A stretch of 64,000 nucleotides of DNA from Multifurca ochricompacta (lineage: Eukaryota; Basidiomycota; Agaricomycetes; Russulales; Russulaceae): the NCBI GenBank assembly GCA_022496185.1, contig WTXG01000094.1, forward strand, positions 1 to 64,000, in the 5' to 3' direction. The notes under the pieces were generated by a model. That model saw nothing but the letters and a program-made list of their open reading frames with translations. It was not told where the DNA came from and searched no databases. Below are positions 23,101-33,184 of this stretch, piece by piece. Both the position numbers and the translations under genes were made by a program. Numbering within the stretch: position 1 is the stretch's first letter; each line of letters begins with the position of its first letter.

Positions 23101-23647
23101 AACCTGACAGATAAGCCAATGGGAAGAACTACGACAATCAGCCAATGAAAACTTGATGAAGGTGCAACAACTCCTGGCAGCACAGCCAAGCACATTCACA
23201 CCTTATCAAGCCAATGACTGGGTCTGGCTTGAGGGAAGGAACATTCACATGTCACATCCCTCAACCAAACTAGCGCCCCGACGTCACGGGCCCTTCCAGA
23301 TCACCAGGAAGCTGTCGGACATATCATATGAACTGCAGTTGCCCCTGAAATGGAAGATCCATCCCATCTTCCATGCCAAGCTTCTGACCCCGTTTAGGGA
23401 AACCACCATTCACGGGGAGAACTTCCCAAGGCCTCCACCTGACCTTATCGATGGAGAAGAAGAGTGGGAAGTAGAATGCATCCTAGATTCAAAATGACAA
23501 GGTTGAGGGCGCAAGCTGTATTACCTCATCAAGTGGAAGGGATTCCCAGACTCTGACAACTCCTGGGAACCAGCCAGAGAAATCTTTGCCCCCGTCCTTA
23601 TCTCGGAGTTTCATGTCCGACACCCAGAAGCGCCCAAGAACGCTTAA
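20181..23647 (+). pseudogene. Gypsy-2 pol, open to 21653 then broken
   Basis: The first 490 codons are open: protease DSGATDNF, reverse transcriptase with [29 protein letters not shown] and VVYMDDILVAT. The stop at 21651-21653 is TGA where Gypsy-1 has CGA, a CpG change. Downstream, RNase H, the HHCC and DDE integrase region (about 22380-22930, TAYHPQTDRQSERTNQW) and the chromodomain (about 23455-23620) are present but split by single-base deletions and one more stop near 23495. Compared with Gypsy-1, the reverse transcriptase is far better kept. Confidence 0.92.
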
Positions 23648-23724
23648 AAGAAGCAACCCAGAACCCCATCGAATTCCCCCAGTACATGCTCCCACAGCAA
23701 CATCCTACTACCATCCACTTTATC

Positions 23725-24912
23725 ATGTCTTTCATCACTGCCAACGCTGCCATCGACGCTTTCACCGCCACCACCATGGCTGTCGAAAACTTCCCCGCTG
23801 CCCATCCTTCCACACGCCCCTCTTCGCCCATCAACTACAAGGCCGCCGCAGCTCGGGTGAAGAATCAATCCCCCAACCCGAATGACGACTTTGAACACAG
23901 TGAGGAGCCACACCCGAACGACCTGTTAGGCATGGAACTAGATGACGAAGTACCAGAATTTCCGTTCATCACTAACAATCCCAATTTGTCCATGTATTTT
24001 CCCCTCGAGATCACTATGGCTGATGGGACAACTGCCATCGCCAAGTATATATTCTACACCAATGGAGGAATGGACATCGCAGGTTGTATGAAGAAGGATG
24101 GTCCTGTTTACGGGGCCCCAGTCTATTTAGAAGAAAGGTATACAGGGCATCTGCACCATACATTAACCGACGAACAGCTCAGACACCTGGCCACTGAGGA
24201 CTCTCACGCCTTTGCCATTGACAAAGTGTTGAACGACATGTGCCTTCCGCGTCTCAAAGCCGAAGTCATGAGACTGCAGAAGAATTTGACACTATGCATG
24301 ACGCTCAACAGACAGTATAAAGAGCATGCAAAGATGATGGCCCAACTGACCAATGGGATGTTCCAGATCGAACAAGAGCTGGTGGAGATTCGGAAGAGAT
24401 TGGAGATCAGGGATGCGTACCAGACCATCACTGAAAGGTACGCCGATACATATGCACGACCTCTCCCCCCACAATCATTGGGGGCCACCCCCCAACTGCT
24501 GCCGAACTGGTTCAAGATGCCGCAGATGCACAAGAATCCCTGAGGGGAGACATGCTGGCAATGTGATAGCAAGTATCACATTAGCTGGAACTGCCCACTC
24601 AACCGCAAGTGGTGCTGCCACTGCCGAAGTAGCTTGCACTGGAGCCGCTTCTGCATATTCCGTTGCATGGGCGTCGCCCCGACAATCGTTAACCCTTCAG
24701 GGTGGTGTGGCAAATGTCTGTGTCATAATGCAGGGCATTGCAAACTCAATTGCCCGGTCTACGACATGTGCTCACAATGTGGACAACGCGGCCCATACGG
24801 TTTCTTGTGCACACATCAATGCGCAGCTGACGACACTTACACCACCGAAGATCAGAGTCTGGCAGATGATTACATGGACTTAGTACAGGATGATGATGGT
24901 GCGTGTTTCTAG
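23725..24912 (+). pseudogene. Gypsy-2 third ORF: near-intact, one CpG-derived stop
   Basis: It opens with ATG 77 nt after the pol stop and is open for 272 codons to TGA at 24541, then continues in the same frame to TAG at 24910-24912 (395 codons in all). The TGA replaces a CGG of Gypsy-1 by two CpG transitions. Parts: acidic stretch (MELDDEVPEFPF), conserved core with TNGGMDIAGCMKKDGPVYGA, probable coiled coil (LPRLKAEVMRLQKNL to QELVEIRKRLE), then Cys/His modules after the stop (CWQCDSKYHISWNC, CHCRSSLHWSRFC, CGKCLCHNAGHCKLNC, CSQCGQRGPYGF). It is not gag, which is a separate ORF with a single knuckle. Function unknown. Confidence 0.8.
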
Positions 24913-24930
24913 CTGGGTCAGCTCGAACCA

Positions 24931-24943
24931 GAAGGGAGGGTGA
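24931..24943 (+). other. Gypsy-2 polypurine tract
   Basis: GAAGGGAGGGTGA directly precedes the 3' LTR. Confidence 0.8.
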
Positions 24944-25537
24944 TGTTACAACCAGGGCCTAGCACCCCACTTTTCTTCACTCTCCCTAATGAGAACCCTT
25001 CCCTTCCACCTACTCTCCACTTCCTGATCATGTCCCCATCCTGGGATCCCTCACGTGCCCTGCTTCCCTCCCCGTGACCATTGATTGTCTATGCTGACCT
25101 GTTATTTACTTGTGTTTATGAACTTCCTTATCGCTTATCTCCTTATCTCTAAGACCGGACACTTACTTAATACCCTATCAGAAGCCAGGCTTTATGCCAT
25201 CCGCTTTCATATATTTGGGCCCACATGACTCGGTGATATCTTATCTTTAGATGCTCATTCGATTACGTATATAAGTCCACTGTAACTACATTGTAGACCT
25301 CAGACTTGACTTATTGAATACATTGGTGCTTGTCTTCTGGACTTCCCCTTGAATGCCTTGACTCGATCATCTCATGAAGTACTTCCGGTACTCCCCGTTC
25401 AACATTGTCTTAGAGTGCAGCCTCTTTGACTTTGACTATTCCCGTATAAACTCCAAGGAGTCCTATTGACTCCTTATCCGATAATGAACGAATGCTGTCA
25501 CACAAGTCGTGTGGAATGTCCCGCACCGGATGTAACA
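24944..25537 (+). repeat. Gypsy-2 3' LTR
   Basis: It starts TGTTACAACCAGGG and ends ACCGGATGTAACA. It has the same length as the 5' LTR, with no indels seen by eye. Confidence 0.94.
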
Positions 25538-25542
25538 TACAG

Positions 25543-26354
25543 GTAGGTGCAACCCACTGTGAAACAGGCACGGTGCGCAGCATACTGACTGTAAGTGTTA
25601 GCGGGTTAGGCTATAAAGACAAATTACTGTCACAGCTCTATTTTATTTTCACTTTATTTTTCCCCTTTTTTGATCACATGACTGTGGGAAGATTACCCAG
25701 CAGTCTCAACACATGATCATGGGAATATAGTCATGACATGGATCATGTGACTCGGTCACATGTAATAGTCACATGCTGCTTAGTCAGCACAAGAGCCACT
25801 CAAGAATTACAAGTCGACTTTCTATTGTGTTTACCACAATAAGCAGAGGCTCCACAGTCTAGACGGTTCTCGACCAAGTGGAGCTGCTATCAAGATAAAA
25901 GGAGTCCAGCCTAGAAGGTTCTAGGTAAGTGGAGCTCTAGATAAGGGCCCAGGTTGGGCCATGGCCAATTATAGCACAACTTCACATGTATCAGTAGATA
26001 GACATGTTCCAGACCTAAGGGCTAGACTACATATCAGCTATCTACTCCACAGTGACATCATTATGACATCACACTGTGAGAGTATGATCAGTCAGCAGAG
26101 TAAAGCAGCTTATGAATCACAAAGATAAGGCTCAGTCAGCAATACAGCTGACTGATACTTGCTGATTCTTGCTTACACTTACTGCTTACCTTGTTACACT
26201 GAGAAATGTATATAAGACCCCCTGTAACAGCCTGTAGCCCCCATCTTGTCCTCTTGGGGCTGCAGGTGAGTAACTGTCTACACAAGTTTGATACATAGTG
26301 CTAATGGTATACTGCCTCCCTGTGTGACTCAATCCTTTGGATCTTGTCCTCTTG
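25543..26354. other. Composite element interior, no gene
   Basis: The stretch 25670-25790 is dense in TCACATGA and CATGTGAC words. TATATAAGACCCC near 26208 suggests another LTR-type promoter. A segment ATCTTGTCCTCTTGGGGCTG at 26244-26263 recurs at the insertion point of the next element. No coding region is supported. Confidence 0.5.
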
Positions 26355-27520
26355 TGTAACGCTCGGCAGGGCGTTTCCTGTGCGACATGCACAGGTCCGC
26401 AGGATCCATTCAGGGCCTCGGCTGCAGGAGTGGGCTCTGTACTCCCAGGACAGTGCCTCTGGGCTCGTGACAAGCCCAGCACAGCCTGGCAAGCTGCACC
26501 AGGCCTTCTTAGCATCAGAAGGGAGAGGATCTGCACCATAACCAGGTGCTGAGGGAGACGGGAAGAGTCAGTCAAAGGGAGCTAATCCCCTCTGACTGTT
26601 AAGCTGGAATCAGGCTTAGCTGCAGTGCTAGAAGCACACCAAGCAGACTAAAGCCAAAGGGAATGAAGGGAAAGGGGACAGGTTCAAAGGGAAAGGTGCA
26701 CACCCATTGCCAGAGGCAATGGGGTCCCTTCAGGGAGGTCAAAAGTGTAAAGGGGCAAAGGGTGCAGTGGATTTCCGAATCAGAGATATCTAGGCTGAAG
26801 GTACAAGATGTCAAGTCTGGGGTTCTACTGACTGTCTACAGGGTCTTAAGTACTGTATCAGAGATCTGGTACTGTAGATAATCAAGTCCTTATCATCCAA
26901 TAGTAGCTAAGATGTTAAATATAGTCCATGATAAGGATAAGCCTTATCAGAAGCATAGTCATGTGGGGCAGCCCCACAGGAGTCCTATCAGTGTGGGAAT
27001 ACTCCCACAGGAGTCAGAGAAGAGGGTCAAGTGATTGATGGGTCAGATGATCTAAGGGGTCATGATCAAAGCCCAAGATCACATGGTCAAAGAGGTCACA
27101 TGGTCAAGGGTCACATGATAGGTCATGTGCCTACAGGTCATGTGGCCTGGAGGGGCAAATGCAAGCCAAAGTCGTCTTGTATTCAGAGTCAGGTTTGGCA
27201 GGGACAGTGTCAGAAATCCTATGGGTGTCAGCCACAGGGACAGGGTACAGATGCTGGCCAAAACAGAGGCCAAGCATCAGGGGAAAGGGGAATGCAGCCA
27301 TCAGCACAGTAGCTGAACTATCAGTGAGTCAGGTGCAGGTATCAAGGGTAAGGGGTCCTGAGAGCATCATGTCACAGGCATCAGGGTGGGGTCCTGGGCA
27401 TACAAGCCACAGGAATCAGGCAGTAGAGTTATAGAGGCAAGGGTCATATGTGCAGAAGGCAGAGATCAGGAGTGGGTATGGCATCAAGGAAGGGTCAGGG
27501 AAAAGAGTGGGGTTGTAACA
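26355..27520 (-). mobile_element. Solo LTR, family B, minus strand, TSD TCTTG
   Basis: Read on the minus strand it runs from TGTTACAACCCCACTC to GAGCGTTACA. TCTTG occurs at 26350-26354 and 27521-27525. At 1166 bp it lacks the nested family A LTR carried by the copy at 14095, so it shows the plain size of the family. Confidence 0.9.
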
Positions 27521-27832
27521 TCTTGGGGCTGCAGCTTCTTTTGGTTTCAGAACGCCATCATCATGGTTGAATAAACCACTGTGGGTGACATAGTTCCCGA
27601 TCATTGCTTGACACATGACGTTTGCCTCTGCAGTATGCCCAATGACTTAGGTCACCACACCTTTGCCCTTCTTGCTTACTAAGTGTACATGGAGCTTCAC
27701 CCATTACAGTTACTTCAGAGGTAGAAGAAACTCTATATTACTATACTACACACCTATAAAGACAAGTTCTATATACAGAGTTAGTCTAGAGGTAATGAAG
27801 ATAGTAGAGAGGACAACTTACATGTTACGACC
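27521..27832. other. Repeat sequence between two LTR insertions
   Basis: The right half (from about 27700) has CTTCAGAGGTAGAAGAAACTCT, which ties it to inverted family C sequence resuming at 29792. No gene. Confidence 0.45.
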
Positions 27833-29791
27833 CTACTCTTTTCCTGACCCTTACACTGCACCTCCCCCTTGTACCACACTTGACTGTCCATTCCCCTATT
27901 CCACCATCCCTTGACCACTTTGGCCCCAGAACCCAGATGCCTATGGCCCTGTGCCTAGGACCTTTGACTTGATGCCCTTGGCTTACTGCCTTGGGACCCT
28001 GCCTGATGCCTGTGGCCTGTGTGCCCAGGACCCCACCCTGATGCCTGTGATATGACACTCATAGAACCCCATTCCTGACACCTGCACCTGACCCACTGAT
28101 AGTTCAGCTACTGTGCTGTTGGCTGTAGACCCCCCTTCTCCTGATGCTTGGCCTTTGTCTTGGCCAGTATCTGTACCCTGTCCCTGTGGCTGACACCCAT
28201 AGGATCTGTGACGGTTCCCTAGGCTGGTACAAGGGTCAAGGACATGTGACTTGTTTTTCGCTTCTCTCCTTTGTCTTTTCTTTTCTTTTCTTTCCATATG
28301 CTACTCTTACCACATGATGTGCTGATAAAGGACTTATGACTTATCATTTACACTGCTGACTGATTGCTTACTGAGGATCTTACTCATCTGCTTACTGATC
28401 AGTAGTAGAGGGCGTAACCCCTCCACTATCTATATCATTCTGGGACATTCTACTGTACAACCATTAGACTGTCTAGTGAAAGCTCCAGTAACTACCAGAA
28501 TAGTCTCCCTACCAGCATACATGTATATAAAGACCCTAGTAGAAAGGACAAGACGTTAAGTCTGTTCTTCTGTAGCAATACAGGTGTACTGGGACTCACA
28601 TTATTTGACTAAAGAACACCTTCCACTTGAAACCTTTAAGCCGCGCCTTGAAGGAACTTCGACCCCTCGAAACTTGTAGCAGGACTTAGTGTCACTGCTC
28701 AACTTCGCCTCACACGTGTGCCCCCTTTGACTGGCACAACTTGACTTAGCTTGGAACCTTGACTTGATAAGAGGCTCTTGTAGCCTTGACAGACGACCTC
28801 GAACCTCGAACCTCAACACAGCACCACACCTTGCTGTGACAGGATCTCTGACACTGTCCCTGCCAATCTAATCTTCAACTTTGGCTTGTACTTGACCCTC
28901 TGCCAGTCATGTGACTCCTGGCCATGTGACCCTTGGCCATGTGATCCCTGACCATGTGACTTTGGACCATGTGATCCCTGACCCTGATCACAGCATCTTC
29001 ATCTGATCATTTACCCCTTTCTGATCACATGGCCCATCTGGCTTATCATTCGCTTCTCTGATTCCTGTGGGAGTATTCCCACATCCACCCTGACTCCTGT
29101 GGAACCTGTTATCTCCCCATTTACCCCTGACCCTGGTGGGAATCCTCCCACACTGATATGACTCCTGTGGGGCTGTCCCACATGATTATGCTTCTGATAA
29201 GGCTTATCCTTATCATGGACTATATTTGACATCTTATCTGCTATTGGATGATAAGGACTCTGACCCTGTTCCTGATTAGCTACAAACCAGATCCCCATAC
29301 AGTATATAAGACCCTGTAGACAGTTTGTACAACCCTAGATTTGACCTCTTGGGCCTTCAGCCTAGAGATCTTAGACCCCAATACATCAGAAGCCTTTTCC
29401 CCCCTTTTTGCGTCCTTGAGATCCCTGCAGGGACCCCCATTGCCTCTGGCAATGGGTGTGTACCCTTCCTTTTGAACTCCTCTGCCACTTCCCTTGAGCT
29501 CAGTTTGCTTGATGTGCTTCTGGCACTGCAGCTGAGTCTGATTCCCACTCAACAGCCTTAGGGGATTAGCTCCCTTTGGCTGACTCTTCCCGTCTTTCTC
29601 TGTGCTTGGTTATAGCACAACTTCCTATCCACCCTGAAGCTAAGAGCCTGGCCCTGTTGAGCCAGGCTTGTTGTAGATCCCGGACCCACAGTGTCAGGTG
29701 CCGCGGATGTGGCTGACTAGTGCCGGACTAATGTCAGTGGACTCGTGCCAACCGGTGCACGTCGCACAGCAATGCCCTGCTGAGCGTTACA
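27833..29791 (+). mobile_element. Solo LTR, family B, TSD TTACA, with nested LTR
   Basis: It begins TGTTACGACCCTACTC and ends GAGCGTTACA. TTACA occurs at 27828-27832 and 29792-29796. TATATAAGACCCTGTAGAC near 29302 is its promoter box. A family D LTR interrupts it at 28207-28841. Confidence 0.9.
28207..28841 (+). mobile_element. Solo LTR, family D, TSD GGATC
   Basis: The 635-bp element begins TGTGACGGTTCCCTAGG and ends CTTGCTGTGACA. GGATC duplicates at 28202-28206 and 28842-28846. TATATAAAGACC near 28523 is its promoter box. Removing it rejoins the family B sequence exactly as in 14095-15936. Confidence 0.88.
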
Positions 29792-30118
29792 TTACACTTC
29801 AGAGGTAGAAGAAACTCTGAAGTGTAAGAGACGAAACAGACACCCTTATATACTATTCCAAGGGATGGTCTGTGCACTGGGAATATGTCCACAAGTGCCG
29901 GACAAAGTCCAAACAATAAACATGAGGGAGAAAGGCCATTGGCCATTACAGAAATCACATGTTACATGGTGCATCAGTCAGCTACTGCGGAATGTGAGAA
30001 AGAAAGTAATAATGATAATGTAAAAAGTCCAAAACTCCGGTATCTAATCTTATCTACAAAGTAGCTAATCTAATTACCTAATGCCTGAAGCATCACCGAA
30101 CATCTTCTGTGTTCAACA
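29792..30118 (-). mobile_element. Family C LTR-like sequence, minus strand
   Basis: It is the inverted counterpart of 5033-5360, ending (as read on plus) CTTCTGTGTTCAACA. It was already in place when the family B LTR entered at 27832/29792. Confidence 0.6.
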
Positions 30119-30449
30119 CCCACCAGGTATGTGGTCAGGGTACATGTGGGTACAGGTCAGGGTCACATCTTCATACCCCTCATGTGACCCCCACCCACAG
30201 ACACCCAACCCTTACCTGCCAGAGCAGGTAAGCTGAAATTGGAAGGGCAGCAATGAGGGTGGCAATGCATGTGGTATTGCACCAGCCACAGAAAAACTAT
30301 ACAGTACATGTATTGTAGATACTGTATACAGACCCAGTGGTCCCATTGCATACAACTCAGGCTCTTCTATGTTTGGGAGCTTGGATGAAGGCAGGTTATG
30401 TAGAGACTGCTGATTTAAAGTATGCAGCATCTCAACCTGATACCAAAAA
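30119..30449. other. Composite element interior, no gene
   Basis: GTACAGGTCAGGGT and similar GGTACA words around 30130-30170 resemble the TACCC-rich ends of the hAT elements. No coding region is supported. Confidence 0.4.
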
Positions 30450-32549
30450 TAGTGATGTGCCTGGCCTGGCTCAAAGCCAGAAGCCAGGCCAAGCCAGGCC
30501 TGTTTGGGCCAGGCCAAGCCAGGCTGTCACAATGGCCTGGCAAGGGCTTTGGCCCAGCTCAGAGAAACTAAAAGCCAAAGCTGCTGGCTCAGGCTGCGGC
30601 TTTCAACAGCACATACAAGTGCAATAGCAATTGTCAAATCAGTAGAAATCTGATCACAAAGTGGTTGATTTGGGTCACATGATCATGTTTATCATGGCAT
30701 TTCAAACTTTTTCTTTGATATAGCTTTGCAATATGTAACACACCAAGTCAGATTTGGATTAGCTGAACTATAACTACTAGTTATATGTCATAAAATTTTC
30801 TCTGCCAAAAGCCATGGCTTGGGCCAAGCCAGGCCAGGGCCAAGCCATCTGTGGCTAGTGTTGTGACGGCCCTGGCTCAGCCTGAAGCCACGGCTTTACA
30901 GCATCAAATCAAGTTTTAGCTGCATTTTTTGAAGGACTTGTAGTTTACATTATATCAACCCCTGGTCACTGCTTTGGCCTTCTGCCATATTATGTCTCCT
31001 ATTTAACTCCAGTAACATAAATTGTCTTAGTTTAGCTTGTATCAATAACAGTGTTTGTAACAGGTGCTTCTATCCCACACTTGCTATATAGATAAGATAA
31101 GATGTTGAGATCATGGTGAAACTAAGAGTGAAAATCCAGCAAGAATAGACCTAAATAGGTTCTAGTACTATTCTATGAAATACCAATGCTGATCAAGCAT
31201 GTGATGTAAATCTAATTAGTTATCAGTGGCTTACTTTCATAGTACCCTGACACATCTTATTTACTAATGCATGATTGTTTCTGCTGATCTGGCATTAGCT
31301 AAAATACATACTAGACTACTTTAGACTACTCTATAATCAGATTATCAATTAATATTACTCAAACAATGGCCGCATGTATCTATAATGTCCTTTGCTGCAT
31401 AAAAAATGCGCATCCAGGACAGCATTGAATTTGTTGAACCAGAATTCTGGTACAGAGATAGTCTGAGATAATTGTATTGCATTTAGATAAAACAATTGAT
31501 GAGATAAAAATGCATCTTAATTAATCAAGATACTGAGTATATACATCTCAGATCAATCATGTGATTAAATCACTTTCATTGACAAGCAAGATAATGTGTG
31601 CATTCGTTTACTTTGATTTAGTAGCTGTATAAAGCCACTAAATCTGCTATAGATAAAGCAGTTGCTATTGCATTATCACAAGCACCTAAGTCTCTAAGTT
31701 AACAAAGTATCTAAAATATAAGTCTGCACCATGCCCATTTCCTTCAGAATTCCTATTTAGATGTACTATATCAGCTACTAAATTAAAGTAAACAAATGCA
31801 TTATCTCACAATGTGATTTAATTGTTGGAAGTGCAGCCATAGCACGCAACCACCAATTGATACTGGAGATGGCGGCCTGGATTCGATCATCATTGACGCA
31901 ATATTTAGAGCACGCGGGTCATGCAAATTTTCTTGATCATAAAGACTCAGTAGCGTAGTTAGAAACCTCAGTCTTTCTATCCCAAAGACTGAGGTCAGTA
32001 CTTTCTGTGTTACAGCTACATTATCCATTCACTGATTCATTTGTGTAGCTACACATTTATAGGTATTAACAAATTACACAGTCTTTCTATCCCAAAGACT
32101 GAGCTACGCATTTATAGCTCGCTACATTAATCACATGATTGATCTGAGATGTATATACTCAGTATCTTGATTAATGTAAGACATGTTTTTATCTCATCAA
32201 TTGTTTTATCTAAAATCTAAATGCAATCACAATTATGTTGGACTATCTCTGTACTGGTATTCTGGTTCATAGAAAGTGTGACTCAGCCACCAAAAGCCGT
32301 GGCTTAGGCCGTGGCTTCAGGCTTTCCAAACCTTAAGCCTGAGCTGTGGGCTGCTGGAAGCCATTTTCACGGCCTATGTCGGCCTGGCTTTTTCTGGCTC
32401 AGAAACAGCCAGCTTATGGCTTTGAGCCGAGCTGTGCACATCACTATCTGTGGCAGCTTTGGCTTGGCCCAGACTTCAGGAAAGCCAGAGCCACCTCAGG
32501 CCAAGCCAAAGCTGTGGCTTTTGGGCCAAGCTGGGCCGGAACATCACTA
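30450..32549. mobile_element. Non-autonomous hAT element, TSD ACCAAAAA, with nested copy
   Basis: It starts TAGTGATGTGCCTGGCC and ends GGGCCGGAACATCACTA. ACCAAAAA lies at 30442-30449 and 32550-32557. Its own sequence is only about 500 bp of GGCCT/AGGCC-rich DNA, because 30856-32446 is a second hAT element inserted into it. Confidence 0.88.
30856..32446. mobile_element. Nested hAT element, TSD TCTGTGGC
   Basis: It starts TAGTGTTGTGACGGCCC and ends CTGTGCACATCACTA. TCTGTGGC lies at 30848-30855 and 32447-32454. Bases 30856-31740 are the inverted 3' arm of the transposase-bearing hAT (16925-18000), so the element is an internal-deletion derivative of that family. 31800-32125 is the inverted, uninterrupted version of the repeat that hosts 2449-3900, and about 32125-32275 repeats 17110-17250 in plus orientation, facing 31440-31600. 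Confidence 0.88.
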
Positions 32550-32667
32550 ACCAAAAACAATGAAGAATGGCCAGATGATGAATGGATTATAGCTTAAGTA
32601 GTACAATGTTATTCTAGGCTATCAGACTGAAATGTAAATATCTACCCTTACCCACAGGTATACAACC

Positions 32668-32995
32668 TGTTACGTTTGAAGCTCAGTTCACTGGTCCAAA
32701 GTCCAATAGTTCGGGAGGCAAGGCAGTTACTCAGCGCGCAGCTCAAGTAAAGAGGAGAGAGGGTGATATTCCGGGTCACAGAGCTACGTAGATCACAAAA
32801 GCTCAAGACTAAGGAATATAGCTTGAGCGTATGGTAACTTAAATAGGAGTGGAAGAGGATGACGTTATTATGTTAAGGGTGCTGCTAAGGTTTGAGGCTA
32901 GTAAGAGTAAAGGAGGAGAAAAAGTCGTACGTTGCAGTATCGTACGTTTCTGTCTGTATAGCACGGGGAAAGGTATCGTATTAGGTATTGTAACA
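32668..32995. mobile_element. Small solo LTR-like element, family E, TSD CAACC
   Basis: The 328-bp element starts TGTTACGTTTGAAG and ends GGTATTGTAACA. CAACC lies at 32663-32667 and 32996-33000. No coding capacity and no relative in this window. Confidence 0.75.
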
Positions 32996-33184
32996 CAACC
33001 CGTGGTGTACCCATACCCTTGGTGTAAGGGTCCGGGTACATACAGGTATGGGTACAGGTCCATGTGTTTTTACCCACGGGTTACCTGTGGCGAACACTAG
33101 TGTTTAGCCAACAGAACCCACTTTAGTGAGTAGTGGGCGTTGCCCATTCAATGTGCATGCATTCCATCTCCATTTCTTGACTTC

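Larger units (their letters stand above)
18054..25537 (+). mobile_element. Gypsy-2: complete chromovirus, TSD TACAG
   Basis: Both LTRs are 594 nt (18054-18647 and 24944-25537), and the exact 5-bp duplication TACAG lies at 18049-18053 and 25538-25542. Internal order matches Gypsy-1: primer site, gag, pol with chromodomain, third ORF, polypurine tract. Gag is intact, while pol and ORF3 are broken. LTR differences are almost all CpG transitions. The LTR sequence differs enough from Gypsy-1 to count as a second subfamily. Confidence 0.95.
18039..33099. mobile_element. Composite hAT-type element, about 15 kb with nested insertions
   Basis: Ends TAGTGTTCGCTACAGGTA (18039) and TACCTGTGGCGAACACTA (to 33099) are inverted copies with one mismatch. 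They are flanked by ATGTTTAG (18031-18038) and GTGTTTAG (33100-33107), an 8-bp duplication with one transition. Gypsy-2 inserted 15 bp inside the left end. After removing Gypsy-2, two family B LTRs, the nested hAT elements and a 328-bp LTR, only some 2 kb of original element remain, including TACCC-rich sequence near 33000-33085 like that of 2449-3900. The alternative is two unrelated single ends, but matching ends and flanks argue against it. Confidence 0.65.

Noticed and set aside
26186..26575. 129-codon minus frame in the family B LTR
   Set aside because: It recurs only as part of LTR copies (also near 15739-16001) and shows no protein motif.
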